Positions 11,091 to 24,200 of a DNA stretch of 64,000 nt are shown piece after piece (the stretch's first letter is position 1; each line of letters opens with the position of its first letter). Position numbers and translations under genes: made by a program. The notes under the pieces were generated by a model. That model saw only the letters and a list, made by a program, of their open reading frames with translations, had not been told where the DNA came from and made no database searches. The DNA is from Blasia pusilla. Taxonomy: Eukaryota > Marchantiophyta > Marchantiopsida > Blasiales. Where the stretch lies: positions 10,974,001 through 11,038,000 of the forward strand of contig CM114274.1 of the NCBI GenBank assembly GCA_050084515.1. The letters are read 5' to 3'.

Positions 11091-11344
11091 TAATCTTGCT
11101 CTCTAGCACTTATTGTGTTTGTGACGTTGCCAGTATGTAGGTACTCCAAGACCACTCCATTGTCGTGAATGTCTCGGCCACCTCTCGTCTCCTCACTGGC
11201 CTCTGGATCTAAGGACTCTCCATGAGACCTCGCCATCGAAGTCTCAGCAATGGGGCTCTCCATAGCCAACAAGCCCACATAAGCTGACGCATGCCATCCT
11301 GGCACCAACTCCTCATCACTCTCACCATGCCAACGAGCTTCCGT

Positions 11345-12800
11345 CTAACTCAGGCATGGGTTACGACTCAAACCATCTGCATCCTGGTTGAGCGTCCCAG
11401 GTCTATGCACCATCTGGAAGTCATACTCCTGCAACAAAAGAGCCCACCTTGGAAGCTTCCCTATAAGCTTGTCGGACTCCATCAACCACTTAAGTGGCTG
11501 ATGATGAGTAATGATGGTCAAAGGATTGTCGAATAGATAACATCTAAAATGTGCGACAGCCCACAGTGCAGCCAAGCACTCACGCTCATACGAGCTATAC
11601 TTTGCCTCTGCAGCGTTGTTCAAGCAACTAGCGTAAGCCACCATGAACTCTCTACCATAATTATCATGTTGGGTGAGCACAGCTCCAAGCCCCAACATGC
11701 TCCAATCGGTATGCAATTGGAAAGGACGCCCCTTGATCGGTCTCCTCAATATGGGCGCGGACGTCAATCTTTCCTTGAGCATCTGAAATGATCTCTCTTT
11801 CTCATCCCCCTAGTGCCACTCCTGATCCACCTTGGTCATCAAGGTTGGCGGGTTCGCAATCAAATTGACATCTTTGACGTACCGTCGATACAAGTTCGCC
11901 AATTCCATGAATGCACGAACTCGACTCACATCTGTAGGGCGTGGAATGCGTGAAATAGCCTCTACCTTTATCTATCTGTTACACACCAAGGGCCCCTGGG
12001 CATATCGTATGACCGAAGTACTCAATCTGGCCATAGAAGAACTTGCACTTGCCTCGATGTAGCTTCAGCCCATGTAACTGCAATCGTCGAAACACCACCT
12101 CTAGATGTCGCTCGTGCTCCTCAACCGTGGCGCTAAAGACTACGATGTTATCAATATAATACCTAGCAAAATCCAGACCTACCAAGATCCTATCCATGAC
12201 CCTCTGAAACTCAGCCAAGGCATTCTTTAACCCGGATGGTAAGAACCGCCACTGGTACAAACAATCCTTCCTGTGAGGATTGATGCCCCAAAATGCCGTC
12301 TTCTACCTGTCCTCCAATCTAATAGGGAGCTGATGGTATCTAGCTCGCAAATCCAATGAATTGAAGACCTTTGCATGCCCAATCGCATCAAAGATCTCCT
12401 CAAGGGTGGGCATGGTATACCTATTGGACTTCGTCTGCGTCTTGATAGGTCGGTAATCTCCACACATCCGCCTATCCGTCTAGTTGCCACACACATCCTT
12501 CTTGGCAGGAATGAAAGTGGCAGATGCATACTCTCCATGCAACATCTCCACTAGTCCTCCTCCAACTAAGTCCTGGCTCCTACTTTGAATCAGAGCCCTC
12601 TCCATGTCACTGCACCTATAGGGTCATCGGAAGATCGGCGTGTCACTCGATAACTCAATGCGGATCCCAGGACCCTTCAGCGTACCCAAATCATACATAC
12701 TAAATGCAAAACAACTCCTATAACTCCTAAGGAATTGGTGTATCCGACGCCGCTCTCCTCTTGTCAACTTAGGGCTGATATCTAGCTCCCAAGTCTCCAT
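11345..12800 (-). pseudogene. Reverse transcriptase and RNase H (gypsy B)
   Basis: RT motifs are GPGIRIELSSDTPIFR, DRRMCGDYRPIK, FNSLDLRARYHQLPIRLED, WRFLPSGLKNALAEFQRVMD and YYIDNIVVFS. The last is the active site, with YIDN in place of YIDD, which removes a metal-binding Asp. RNase H follows as an open 145-codon stretch (11,345-11,782): FQLHTDWSMLGLGAVLTQ, EAKYSSYERECLAALWAV, HHQPLKWL and a C-terminal [12 protein letters not shown]. Stops and a frame change separate the two near 11,800-11,980. Order and spacing match copy C. Confidence 0.85.
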
Positions 12801-12938
12801 TGTGACTACGGTAGGACTCTCCGGCGTGGGTGTCGGTGGTTGCTATGGTGCAACCCCGTCTAGGATAATAGAACTCTCATCTCCACGTGCAGTACGCGGA
12901 ACCACACTCAATGCTGTGGCTATCATCTCCTGGCGTAC

Positions 12939-14080
12939 CTACAAAACATCCCAAGAAGTCCAAGCGTGTCTCTCCCTCATGTGTTGATTTCCTCGGGTCT
13001 CGCCCCCAGTCACTGCCTCAACCGTCTCGATAGGCATGGGGCTCACCAACACAACTTTTGTGATCTGTCGCATCCTCAAACGTTGTTGCTCAACTACTCC
13101 TAAGCTCAAAATCCATGTCAAGCAGTTCAGGTCCATCGCGTGACCCAAGACATGACGTCGTGATGCCTCCGATGGTGATGGTACTACCGTCACTCCTGTG
13201 GGGAATCCCATCGCTTGCTCTCGCTCATCTGTGTTGGGCTCCACCAACCCCTGTACCTGGTCATCCCAAACCAAGCCAGGTTCGGCCTCCTTGAATGCAA
13301 AGGAAGCGAGAAAACTCACCAATGTGGAAAAGGCTGCTCGTGGCATGCCAATCTTGTTGACCACAATCAACGGCGGTTGATCATCGTGCCTCACTGCCTC
13401 TGATCGACAGCCTGGATCCAATATAGAAACCACCAACAAATTGGAGGGACTCTCCACTCTCGCATAAGCCCTCCGCAATACCTCATGTGGTACCAAGTTG
13501 GTCCACCAAAGATGCGAGTGGTGTGCTCTAGAACCTACACTCGCCGCATCTAACAACACTGCCGACCCGATCCATGCACGCACTTGATGTGCACTCGTCA
13601 CCACCCTCGACCTCAAATCGCCCAAAATTGGCACATTCTCCAAAATGTATGATAGAGAACGAGGCTGATGCTCTTATAAATGTTGCAAGTTCCACATCAT
13701 CTCCCAAAAAAACCTGGACCGAGTGTCAGCTAACGCGCTACCTCGCCCAACCCTTGATTGTCCTTGACACAACCAACCAGCAATGACCAAGTTTATGGTC
13801 CCTACCCGCTCCAAGTCCTGCATCCCCAACAATGAAATGTCCCTTGGTAGGGAACTCTAGTAACCTTGAATGGCGGACGCAGACAACAAGTCGGGAAAAC
13901 GGAGGCGTAACAACGCCATAAGATGAAGTGAAGCGTGCCTCGCAACATCATCAATCTCCATATATAGGTACTACAGCACGCACACTCCAGCGTGCAAAAC
14001 AACAGCTAACCCAATGCTGATCCCTCCAAAGAGATCCAACACCCAAATACCCTCCTCTAGGATGCACCACACAATCAGGT
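12939..14080 (-). pseudogene. C5-cytosine DNA methyltransferase domain (gypsy B)
   Basis: Motif I is VWVLDLFGGISIGLAVVL (about 14,005-14,060). Motif IV is GWLCQGQSRVGRG, in which the Pro before the catalytic Cys has become Leu (about 13,735-13,775). The 234-codon open stretch 12,939-13,643 carries motif VI ENVPILGD at its start, motif VIII VGSRAHHSHLWWTNL, and then DEREQAMGFPTGVT and EASRRHVLGHAMDLNCLTW for motifs IX and X. Upstream stops (after VCVL and after IQGY) break the N-terminal half. The catalytic Cys is preserved. This is the cleanest C-terminal half of the three copies and the best one to use for a profile search. Confidence 0.85.
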
Positions 14081-14475
14081 GGTGTCCAAAGGGGTCATAG
14101 CAACACTCCTTGCTACTTGGAGTTCCTCTGAGTCGTCACACTCTAGTGCAAGGGTCTCGCTCCATGCGGTCTGCACATGCTCAATGGCTAAGCGTCGAAG
14201 CTCCTCAGTCGAGCCCCAAAGCGACACCTCTCCTTCACGGACTGATGCGGCTACCATGACACTCCTCTCCATAGAAATGTTAGGAACGGGAGTATCCTCT
14301 ACATGGACATGTCCCTCAATTAAATCACTAGCCAAGTGACGACACTGCTAAATGCTGCTAAGGTCGCCATCTCTCTTGGCCGTCACTCGATCATTGCACC
14401 TCTGAATCGAACTGGTAATGAGCTAGGGTGCCCATAACCTGACTGCCATCTTGGTCTGTAGGACGTTGACTCCTC

Positions 14476-14800
14476 CTAGTAATCTAGGGAAAACCCTATC
14501 GGGTATAACATTGCTTCACCAACCAAGATGTTGTAGGACTCTGCATTAGTCACTATCGCCTTGGCTCGCACCACGGACTCATATGTAGGATATCTCAAGA
14601 AAATCCTCACCACAACCTCCAGTCGGGTGATATATTGTATGGTACTCGACACATGCCCCTCATGAGCATCAACAATAGGAGTCATCGCACTTGCTTCTCC
14701 CATCGCCCTCCGTGCCTACATACCAACAACATCGCCAACTCTCCTGGAACTCTCATCAGGACCCATTGATGGGGTCCTCATCGCCTCTGACAACATGAAA
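14476..14800 (-). pseudogene. Protease remnant with active site deleted (gypsy B)
   Basis: The C-terminal protease motif NAESYNILVGEAMLYPIGF is present and in place. The roughly 170 residues before it in copy A, including the SGAQP active-site loop, are missing: the linker joins directly to SSTIQYITRLE. The deletion makes this copy non-autonomous whatever its point mutations. Confidence 0.65.
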
Positions 14801-15189
14801 GACTGAGGAAGCCTAGTTTGTTTCCTCGCTTCCCCTCATTGTGGATCCAACTCTGCGACTGCTCCATGCGTCACAACTGCGGCGGCCTCCATCTGGGCAA
14901 CCTTGTACAACCAACCAGGATCCTCCATATCTCGGGCTGCTCCATATGATGTCGATGCCACGAATCCGGCATCGGGTAATCTCAATGCCATAACAGCAAT
15001 CTCCTCCTATAGCTGATGTATCTGAGCAGCTATCCTAGCCTCACGCTCGGCGTCTCCCTCAACGCGTCTAGGTGGTAGGACTCTACCTCCTCCACGGCTA
15101 GCTCCACCACCATGTCGGGCAACTCTAGCTCCTCGTTCCTCAACTGGACCACCTAGTGCACGATCTCTACGCCCACCTGGACCAACTAC

Positions 15190-16284
15190 TCACTCTGGTG
15201 CCCTCTCTGGCCCTCGGTCCGAACGTAACTCAGGATGTAAACAGAAACACCTGGCGCATATATGACCATACCTCTAACAATAGTCACATTGATAACCTCC
15301 TGGTGCAGCACCATCTCCTTCTCCATGCTGAGGCACATGTCCATGACCTTAACGAGTGCAATCATGCTGATGATGGGCTCCACCACATGACCAACAAGTA
15401 ATCGTAGGCGGTTGCTCTTGAGCCGCATATGAAGGCGTAGGTCTCCGGATATCCTCCTTGAGCTCGTAGTGCCATAGTCGACCTATCTTGGAGTCCACGT
15501 TGCTATAGAGGTGGTGTTGACAATCGTGACTGCTCTCGCCCAGAACCCATGGTGGCTACGCTTTCCTCCGCCATGTTGCGCTCAATGTTCTCCGCTGTCC
15601 TAAAAACATCTCTCAATGTAGGGGAGGTGTTCATAAGAAGCATCCTCTCCCGCACTTGTGTCCGCAGGGTCAGTCTAGCATCGCGTACCATGACTGGATA
15701 GCGTAAGCCTCTGTCACCCCCTAAGTGACATTGATCAACCGGCGCAAGCGAGTGTAAACCTCACGCAAACTCTCACCCGGGCGCCTCTGGAAGTCATGGA
15801 TGCTCCACAACTTTTCCGTCCGTACCCCCTGGTAGCTCGCCCTCAATTCAACGAAGAACTCAACCATGGGGTTGAACCTGGGACGAACCCAACTAGATGG
15901 TGCAACTGCTCCAATGCGAGTGACCCCTCCTAAAACATCACTAGTGGAAGAGGAAGTAGCCTCACCCGTTTCCTCCTCCTCATCTAGGAACGGCTCTGTC
16001 CATGACACATAGCTAGTGTGGGTTATAGTAGAGTTGTCATGCCTCAATCTCCTGGGCATATCTGTGGGAGAACTCATGGTAATCGTCCATGGGCACCCCC
16101 TCCAAATGCTCAAACATACCATTCCATGCTATAAACGGGTTGAACTCTCTAGAATTCCTAGCCCGCCGTGAGTCACACGAACTCCTAAGCTCCACAATGA
16201 AATCGTGTAGCTCTATAGTGCCTACAACACCCGAAACCTACGTGGTCCTCTACCCCGGTCGTCCATCTTGTACGCCCAACTGGT
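15190..16284 (-). pseudogene. Gag with two zinc knuckles (gypsy B)
   Basis: The minus strand reads FNPFIAWNGMFEHLEGVPMDDYHEF, an acidic spacer, FNPMVEFFVELRASYQGV, PGESLREVYTRLRRLI and a coiled region, then knuckles CWSCGGAHHQHDC and CDYC(stop)RYGHICARC followed by FCLHPELR. The start near 16,264 reads MDDRGRGPRRF, aligned with copies A and C. Several stops and frame changes (near 16,050-16,120 and 15,690-15,720) break it. Confidence 0.7.
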
Positions 16285-16520
16285 AGGACCACTCAATATG
16301 TACGGTGGATCACTAACACACTCCTCTACACGCTCCCCCTCATTTGAAGATGACACTGAAGGAGATCGAGGTGATGTCTCACGTGGAGACCCTCAAAACC
16401 TCGCACCGCTCCGGGTAAACCCTCCAGAGATACTCTCAAGTCCACTTCCTCGCCTCTCAAAATCCTGAAAGGACCCTGTGATGGCCCTCATGCCCCTCTC
16501 ACACGATCACTCTCAATCTC

Positions 16521-16927
16521 TGTGAGGAAACATAAAGTGAAGAAATCACTGAAATCTTTACAAAAGTTAGAGATACAAAGTGGCCTAGTCCGTCCATGCA
16601 CTCACAGAAGAGCTTCAATGGAACCTGAACATGGAGATAACTCGACATACGAGAATACGCTACTACTACGGCTCTCGACTATTTCACTACTCGAGAAACT
16701 AGGGTTTTTACCTATTTTTCTTTGTTTCTATTAGTAGAAAAATTTTGCTAACCTCATATAGATAGGGTTAGATAATCCTAGTAACGCTACTCTTGAAACC
16801 ACCTACATCATATTTCTATGACTCCTTCGACGTCTAAGTCGAAACCATCAATCTAGGCTCCTCCTCATGCAAGGAGGCCGATCAGATTAATGGTGCTCTA
16901 AGAAAAGTGAATGTTGAGAATCCAACA
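16521..16927 (-). repeat. 3' LTR of copia E
   Basis: On the minus strand it starts TGTTGGATTCTCAAC and ends in CTCACA, with canonical TG...CA termini. It matches 18,694-19,115, which has an extra 50-bp block after GAAAATTTTTG. Confidence 0.85.
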
Positions 16928-17084
16928 CCCCCCCTAAATATCCACTCTCATGTGGACTACTATCTTGGACCTATACCAAGACCCTTCAGATGTCAGTGAA
17001 GCTGATCTCCGCTCAAAGCTTTCGTTATCATGGTTATCCTCTGTTGGACAATAGACTAACTTCAAAACCTCTCTCTTGATCAAT

Positions 17085-18660
17085 TCACGAAAAAATGATA
17101 CTGGATCTCTATGTGCTTTGTACGAGCATGAAACACAAGATTATGTGCTATGGCAACGCAACTCTGATTGTCACACCACATTACAGTAGCACTTTATGGT
17201 GCTTCTCCTATGTCCTCCAATATCCATCTCAACCATACTGCTTCACAAGAAGCATAACAAGCCGCCTTGTAGTCTGCCTCGGTAGAAGAAAGAGCCACTG
17301 TTAGGTTGCTTCTTGCTGACCCATGACACCACACCTGATCCTACCAAGAAGCAATAGCCCGAAATTGATCTCCGAGAATTTGAATCTCTTGCCCAATCCG
17401 AGTCACAAAAAGCTGTCATTTCCGTCCTTGCTCCATAGGTGATGCCGTACTCGATAGTGCCTTTAATGTACTTCAACACACGCATCTCTGCCTTCCAATG
17501 GTTCTCACGAGGCTTAGTTGAGAACCTACTCAACACTCCCACAGCGAGGCTAATGTCTGATCTAGTGTTACACAAAAATATCAAACTGCCTACAAGCTTT
17601 CTGTACAACTTTTCATCTACCAATGGTGAAACATCCTCCATCGAGAGTTTCAACTCTACCTCCATTGGCGAGACCACTGCTTTACACTCAGTCATCCCGA
17701 ATGCCTTCAAGATTCCTCTAGCATACTTTTGTTGAGAGAGAAAAATAGAATCCGACTGTTGCAAAATCTCGAGCTCTATAAAGTAGTGCAAAAGACCTAA
17801 ATCTGATATTTCAAACTCATATTTTAACACTCCCTTCATTTCCTCTATTTTTTTACTATGGTCTCTTGTGATGATAAGATCATCCACATACAGGAATATC
17901 AACATACATCCCATCTTCGCAAAACACATACAAATTTGCTTCTGACGAACTCTTGACAAGACCCTTCTCTCGGAAGAATGTATCTATTCGTTGATACCAT
18001 ACCCTTGGGGCTTGCTTCAACCTATACAATGCTCAATGAAGTAAACACACTTTCTCTTCTGATCCGGGTGTCTCAAAACCAGGTGGTTAAGATACATACA
18101 CCTCCTCCTTGAGACTCCCGTTCAGAAATGCAGACTTCACATCGTATTGGTATACAGGCCAACGTCTTGTTCCTACAACCGCTAGAACAATTTGAATGGT
18201 TGTCATCCTTGCTGTAGGAGCAGAAGTCTCATAGTAGTCAAAACCTTTGATTTGTGAGCATCCTTGTAAAACCAACCTCGCTTTGAATTTATCCAATGTA
18301 TCGTCCGACTTGTACTTGGTCTTGTACACCCACTTGGTGCGTATTATCTTCTTGTCTTTTGGCTTCGCAACCAAAGTCCAAGTTTCATTTCTCTGAATAG
18401 CCTCCATCTCCATGTGCATGGCCTCTCTCCATTGAGGATGAGCAAGGGCCTCATCCAAGCATGATGGCTCTTCCACCTTCAAGACCTCAGTCATCAAGGC
18501 CATGTTGACGAGATGTGCGGAAGCTCTATTATGCTCCTCTAGTCTCTTGGATCTCCTTGGATGTGTAACAACTTCATGAGTTGCTGGTGGATCCTTACCA
18601 TCCAAGAGCTGCTTTAGCCATCTCTCAAGATTTTGTGCAAATACACTAGATTGCCAGATA
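17085..18660 (-). pseudogene. Copia reverse transcriptase and RNase H remnant (element E)
   Basis: The first open piece (18,087 to about 18,650) begins in the integrase-RT linker and has HPQWREAMHMEMEAI, TKWVYKTKYKSDDTLDKFKAR and YQYDVKSAFLNGSLKEEVYV. The second (17,243-17,959) has FLYVDDLIITRDHSKK, the catalytic site, then LRKLVGSL-type RNase H connection motifs and CDSDWARDSNSRRSISGY. RNase H continues in another frame to about 17,085 with WCDNQSCVAIAHN and HARTKHIEIQYHF. A frameshift or short deletion separates the two pieces near 17,960-18,087. No gag or integrase is present, so this is a deletion derivative. Confidence 0.8.
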
Positions 18661-18680
18661 TAAAATATTGGAAAATCTAC

Positions 18681-18693
18681 TGCTCTGATACCA
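18681..18693 (-). promoter_or_regulatory. Primer-binding site of copia E (initiator tRNA-Met)
   Basis: TGGTATCAGAGCA on the minus strand lies directly next to the 5' LTR. It is the standard copia primer site, matching the 3' end of initiator tRNA-Met. Confidence 0.85.
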
Positions 18694-19115
18694 TGTGAGA
18701 AAACAGAAAGTGACGAAATCAATGAAATTTTTACAAAACTTAGAGATACAAAGTGACCTCAGAAGAGCTTCGATGGAACCTGAACATGGAGATAACTCGA
18801 CATACGAGAATGCGCTCCGGATGCGTGTCCCGACTATTTCACTACTCGGGAAACTAGGATTTTTACCCATTTTCTTCATTTCTATTAATAGAAAATTTTT
18901 GCCCCAAACTTTGGAATCTTGCGCCCTCGGACCCCCGCACCCTGATGCAATATAGGGTTAGATAATCCTAGTAACGCTACTCGTGAAACCACCTACGTCA
19001 TATTACTATGACTCCTTCGACTTCTAAGTCGGAACCATCAATCTAGGCTTCTCCTCATACAAGGGGGCGGATCAGATTGATGATGCTCAGAGAAGTGGAT
19101 GTTGAGAATCCAAAA
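18694..19115 (-). repeat. 5' LTR of copia E
   Basis: It pairs with 16,521-16,927. Its outer terminus is CCAAAA where CCAACA is expected. The two LTRs differ by substitutions and one insertion, suggesting an old insertion. Confidence 0.8.
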
Positions 19116-20029
19116 ATCTTGCGAGTAATCCCTCAATCACTCAAACTAAACATGCGTCACTCAATCTACACTCTCTCACTAAGACGTGTGTTGTGCGGAA
19201 ACAAGCAGCGTGGTGCGGCAAATCAACTGATCTATCGTCTCATCGACAAACCATCCTCAACTCTGGACATCCCACACAGGTTTATGTCCCCTAAACCCAT
19301 GCATCATCGATGCTCCTAGCATCAGCACGAAACCCAATATCCCAAATAACTTCCCAATATCCGGAAATCCCTCACACGTGCAAGGTAATAGACCAGCATG
19401 GGTAACTTGACAATAATGTCGATGTCGCTCCTCGGCAGCTGCAAATCTTGACCCGAACTCGGTTGTGGAGACAACTCCTCCAATCAACAAGTCATACTCC
19501 TCTTGTATTGACGTTGTTCAAACCTCCTCGATGTACGGTGCAGGTCCAGCGGTCAGGTGCGGCACTGGCAGCACGGAATGGCTACAAACGGCATGACACT
19601 CACTAATGAGATGTGGCACTTGGTGGCATACCCTCCTCAATCAGCAATTCACACCCTCTGCACCTTAGTGAAGGAGCGGCTCCGCGATCAAGACAGTGCG
19701 GTGCGGCCACGAGCGGCACGGTGCAGCAATCGGCGGCGCGCTGCGGCTACGGGCATCACGGCATGCTACTCGATCGTCGTCAAACGGCTACCAATCCCAA
19801 TATAGCGACATGAAATGAAAACTCAACCACCATAACCCGAGGTCACCTGCCATCATTGGTTGAGAACGAAACTACGATGACGATGGCGGTCAAACCAAAG
19901 TATGTGATGGCGGCGCAAGTCAGAGAATCAACGGTGGTCGTGGAAGACCCTCCACTCCGTAATGGCGGCAATGGCAACCAAAGGGTAGACAACGGACGAA
20001 CGCGGTTATGAGCAGCGCTAGGCGGCGGC

Positions 20030-20170
20030 GGCGGCCGATGGTGGACGGTGGACCATTGACGGTGATGGTTGACCGTTGATGGTGACGGCCGAACGTTGAT
20101 GGTTGACAATTGATGGTGACGGTTGACCGTTGACGGCGGACCCTTGATGATGACTATGACGGCGACGGCT
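20030..20170. repeat. Short tandem repeats of GTTGATGGTGACGGTTGAC type
   Basis: Irregular 20-30 bp units alternate TTGACGGTGATGG, TTGACCGTTGATGG and ACGGCGGAC across about 140 bp of the gypsy B leader. No coding sense is visible. Confidence 0.55.
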
Positions 20171-20738
20171 GCCGCCGGCGTGGCGGTTGGTTTAGGATTG
20201 GAACAATTTAACCCTAAAAATTGCCTAGCAATGGTAGTTTTACAAGATTGACCATAACTTTTTGCTCGCAACTCTAAATTGCGCATTGTTTATTGCAAAG
20301 CGTGCAAAACTTCACGATCTACAATGGCGTTAAAAAATATTTTGAATTGAACATTCCAGTAAAAATTGACAGGGACTGTCGTAAAGCCCAATGTCTCTTT
20401 CTCCTACAAAAAAATTGGCAACGCTTCCGCGCTGATTTCTCCCAACGAAAATGTAAAACCTATGAAAATACAAATCAGCAAGCTACGTGGTGCTCCCAAG
20501 AGCATTGGCATGGGGCAACTTGCCCCCATACTCAATCCCTATCAAAAATTGGGAAGCGCTTCCGCGCCCCACTCTTCCACACGAAAAATCCGCAAAGGAA
20601 ACATCACAAGTAAGCGGCTCTTGCTCCGGTGAGCAGTCCCATGAACCTCTGAATGGGGAATATGATCCCCAACCTGCAAAACCAGTGAGTGACCAACGAG
20701 CTCCCCCATGACACTCTCTCACTCACCCATTCTCCTTT

Positions 20739-21237
20739 TGTAAAATAAGATCCAATCTCTCTCATGTGTGCACTCTCACATGTCTTTCTCAATGTCAAAC
20801 CAAACCCACTCTCCTAATATGAGGCTTGGGTTACACACAAAAGGCAAGCAAGACCATAGCTCCGCCGTCTCATGCCAAGAGGTTCAACAAAGAGAGAATG
20901 AGCTCTCAAGCTCTCTCTCCTCGAGGTATACCCTTCCCCTCTCCCAAGCTCTCTCCATGGTAGCCTATGCTCCCAAGTCACCTCCTTGGCTTTTGAACTG
21001 ATGTAGGAGGTCGATGGCCACTTACCAAAAATAGAAAGTCAATCATATACTCAAAATGGCCGTTACCTAAAATAGAAAGTTTTTCAATATGGCTCCAAAT
21101 GAGCCGAAATGAAGGGGAAACCTGATGTCTCAGGTTTCCAGAGGCTTCAGCAGGTCATCCTCGACCTACTGAGCCTGTCCTCCACTACTCACAAAGGCTA
21201 TACTAGATGTCACCGATCTATCCTAAAAGATGTGACA
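20739..21237 (-). repeat. 5' LTR of gypsy copy B
   Basis: 499 bp, with TG...CA termini on the minus strand (TGTCACATC ... TTTTACA). It is homologous along its length to 8,899-9,420, and its first nine bases match the start of the 3' LTR of copy C at 56,798. Confidence 0.85.
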
Positions 21238-24200
21238 TGCCGTTGTTTGAAAAACTTCAATGAAATTTTCCTTTTTTTTTGAAATATACATTTTTTTATC
21301 CTAAGGCTTTCCCTTCTTAGTTTGAGAAAAAGAAAATCCACTCGTAGGTCATCCAATCTTTTTATCTCCACCATATGGTAGAGAAGAAAAGAGACGTCAA
21401 AGAGGATCAATTTAATAATATAAAGGAGTAAAAAATAAGCAAGAGAGAAGGGGGATACAAATATTAAAAGTAAGCTTACTAAAAACAACTATTTTTGATT
21501 TCCAATCCAAACAATAGTCAAATGGGGAGTTGTTTCAAAACTTGAAACGCCATCTTGTAATGAGAATATAGGTTAAAATTTGAATATAATTTTAGAGCAT
21601 CCTCTCTAGAAATATTGATAATGTTTTATCTCTTAATGAACCATCCACTTTGATCTCCCCCTTCTTCTTTAGCTTACAAGAAAGAATCCTCAAGAATCAA
21701 GATATTTGGATGATAAATGTGAACTAGTTTGGGAGTAGTTGATGTTAAAACTAAGAACATCAATTCAACTTTCTACTTCTTTGAATTATACACATGATAA
21801 AATAAAGATCTTTGAATTAAAAATGAAAAGGTCTTCTTGATTGCATCAACAAAATCCCCTATAACTTGAGTTGATGAAGTTGAATTGATTCATCCTCCAA
21901 GCAAGAAAAAACCCTCTGGACATAAATTCAATTATGAAAGCCAAAATAAGAAATTAACTTTATTTCTTACGAAAAAATGATTTTAAAATCCTAAGGTTGC
22001 ACGTGGACATGTTTGTGTTCGTAGACTTTTGTCCATCCCTAGGACTAACATTTTCGAGCAAGTCTAGGTTTCCGCCGCTAGCACTTGGGCCCGCCCCGCC
22101 TGGAAGATAGATATGGGCTCAGCCAACCTACACCCTAGCCCAACGACCCATTGAACAAAGTATATAATGAAAAACTCAAGGCTCGTTCTTGCCATCCATT
22201 TTCTAGCCCGCCTTGGGCCCGTATGGCATGCACTGGCTCATATTGGGCTCAACGTGGGCAAGGCGTGGGCTCGGCACGGGCTTGCAGCCCAACCCACACA
22301 CTCGGTCGATCCTTGCCACACACCCTTAATCCAAGCCTGCACCAATTCCCAAATCTCGAGTCTGTGTGGGCAACTCGAGTATCAAAAAGACCCGGGCGGG
22401 GATTGTGAGTGTTCAAATTTCAAGGTGAGTTCTAGAAATTGTCACTATTTGAACAATTGTGGTGCTACTATGGAAAAAAACTATTCACGGCCTCTACAAT
22501 CAGTTGCTGTTTGGGTTCTCTTGATGCAACCAGTCCAAGTGTATTCCACTCACCATGATGTATGATAGTCCTTTCTATTTTTCTTCCACTATGAAAGGGG
22601 CTCTCAAAACCCTCTTAAAGGAGCCGCACTACAAGAGTACGTTTGTAGCATTGCTGAATTGCCAAATGCACTTCATTCCTAGTAGCGCACTACCAAATAC
22701 ATATCGTTTCGACTATACAGGTTTTCTCTCCATGAAACCTGTGAGCTGGCAGTAATCTTCTTCAGCCCCGGCTGTAGAGACTTTATGGGCTCAAGACTAT
22801 CTGGATCAGCTTGGTGGTTTCAATTGCTGCCAGCACGAGACTGGCGATACGGAGAAATCCCTCTCATGAGAAACAAGAGCCTCAGGAGAGGTAGGTAACT
22901 TTGCCTAATCCCGGAAAGACAATTGAAATACGAAATTGTGAGCTCTCAAAGTCGAGAAATCTCCAAAAGATTGATATTCTCATCTTAAATGTTTTAGGGC
23001 ATTTACCAGAGTCGGCTCGATTTCCTTCCATTGACCTTTGAAATTGTGTACATTCTTCTAAAGACGCGCATGCACAGGAGCCAGAATTGCACAGATAGAG
23101 CGCTTACACAAACAGGTTCGAGGCCGAAGGCGAGAGTTAAAGCTCCTACACAACGTCCCTTACGTATTCCAGAAACTAGCAATCCTTTTTCAGCACATGG
23201 TTGTCCTCCTCGTCCGAATCTCACCTGAATAAGAGGAGATGGGGAAACCCATCGGAAGAACAAGGGAGGGGACACAGGGAGTACGTGTAGCTGGAACGAG
23301 TGAGCACGCTTTTCCCACGCACATGTCCAGCTTCATTTGAAGTAGGCGTTACCAAGCCCATGAACAGACGCTCATATGATGTGAATGAATGGAAAATGCA
23401 TAGCTTCCTGCGTTGAGTATGTTCTCCTATGGCTGAAACCCGGAAGATCCCAATTGATGAGATTTTCGGTGCTAAGCATTACAGTTCAGGAGAGTGCCTC
23501 CTCTCAGTACTTTCTTCTCTACTTTCCTGTATGGATCCTATTGCTCTTCTCCCAGCTACCGCCAACCCATGGTGAGGCGTGGGGTGTATGGTTGTAAAAC
23601 TGTGATAAGGATTTTCTACTTTATGAAAAGTCACCATCTTGAATGATCGTCTGCACCCTGCTGGACCGAAAAGGAAATTCATTATTGCCTGATGATTACT
23701 CTCCGCTTTGAAGGATAATTGTTGAGAACTCTTCCCGAGCTAGTTGACCAGAATCAGAAATTTTCTACTACTCTCCGTCTTCTTTGCAGATTTCAAAGAT
23801 ATCGAGTCATGGGGTTGTAGGGAATTTCGTTTGACTCATGAAAAAGGGCTCGGAGATGAGGATCAGCAAGATCCTGTGTCTATTTTGGGTCTCGGCTCTG
23901 GAGACTGATCGAGGAGGCCGAACTACTTGGACTTGAATTTGAGTCAGAGGGGAGAAGCAGAGTCGACCTATGTTTTCCCTGATGCAGATGGAACTCATAT
24001 CCATTCTTGAGTCTACAACTAATCACGCGTGTCGGTGAGTTCAACTGCAGAGTGCGTTCGGGGACTTCGCACTCTGCACTACAGTGAATTCAAGCTTACT
24101 AGGTCGTTGTCTACCTTAAGACTAGGTGGAAATCTGATCCCGTTGAATTGAGTGACTTTCCAAAGTTTCTAATGCATCGGCCCATTGCACCCCGATAATA

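Larger units (their letters stand above)
16521..19115 (-). mobile_element. Truncated Ty1/copia element E, nested in gypsy B
   Basis: Two LTRs (16,521-16,927 and 18,694 to about 19,115) flank only 1.77 kb of internal sequence. On the minus strand the 5' LTR is followed by TGGTATCAGAGCA (18,681-18,693), a primer site complementary to initiator tRNA-Met. A G-rich polypurine tract precedes the 3' LTR at about 16,928-16,945. Only RT and RNase H remain; gag, protease and integrase are deleted. Flanking ATCTC and ATCTT look like a 5-bp target duplication with one transition. Confidence 0.85.
16287..20738 (-). other. Long 5' leader of gypsy B, interrupted by a copia element
   Basis: Outside the nested copia element (16,521-19,115) this leader has no convincing coding region. 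The 19,560-19,790 stretch is rich in GCGGCAC-type motifs, and 20,030-20,170 holds short tandem repeats. The primer-binding site beside the 5' LTR (AAAGGAGAATGGGTGAG on the minus strand) does not match initiator tRNA-Met. Confidence 0.5.
8899..21237 (-). mobile_element. Ty3/gypsy retrotransposon copy B, with both LTRs
   Basis: Two direct repeats of about 500 bp (8,899-9,420 and 20,739-21,237) bound a minus-strand body. The body holds gag, zinc knuckles, a gutted protease, C5-methyltransferase, RT, RNase H, integrase and PHD finger. The leader is long and contains a nested copia element (16,521-19,115); without it the copy is about 9.7 kb. LTR termini read TGTCACATC ... TTTTACA on the minus strand. 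No matching 5-bp target duplication is visible. The two LTRs differ by scattered substitutions and a 20-odd-bp indel, so the insertion is old. Confidence 0.85.
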
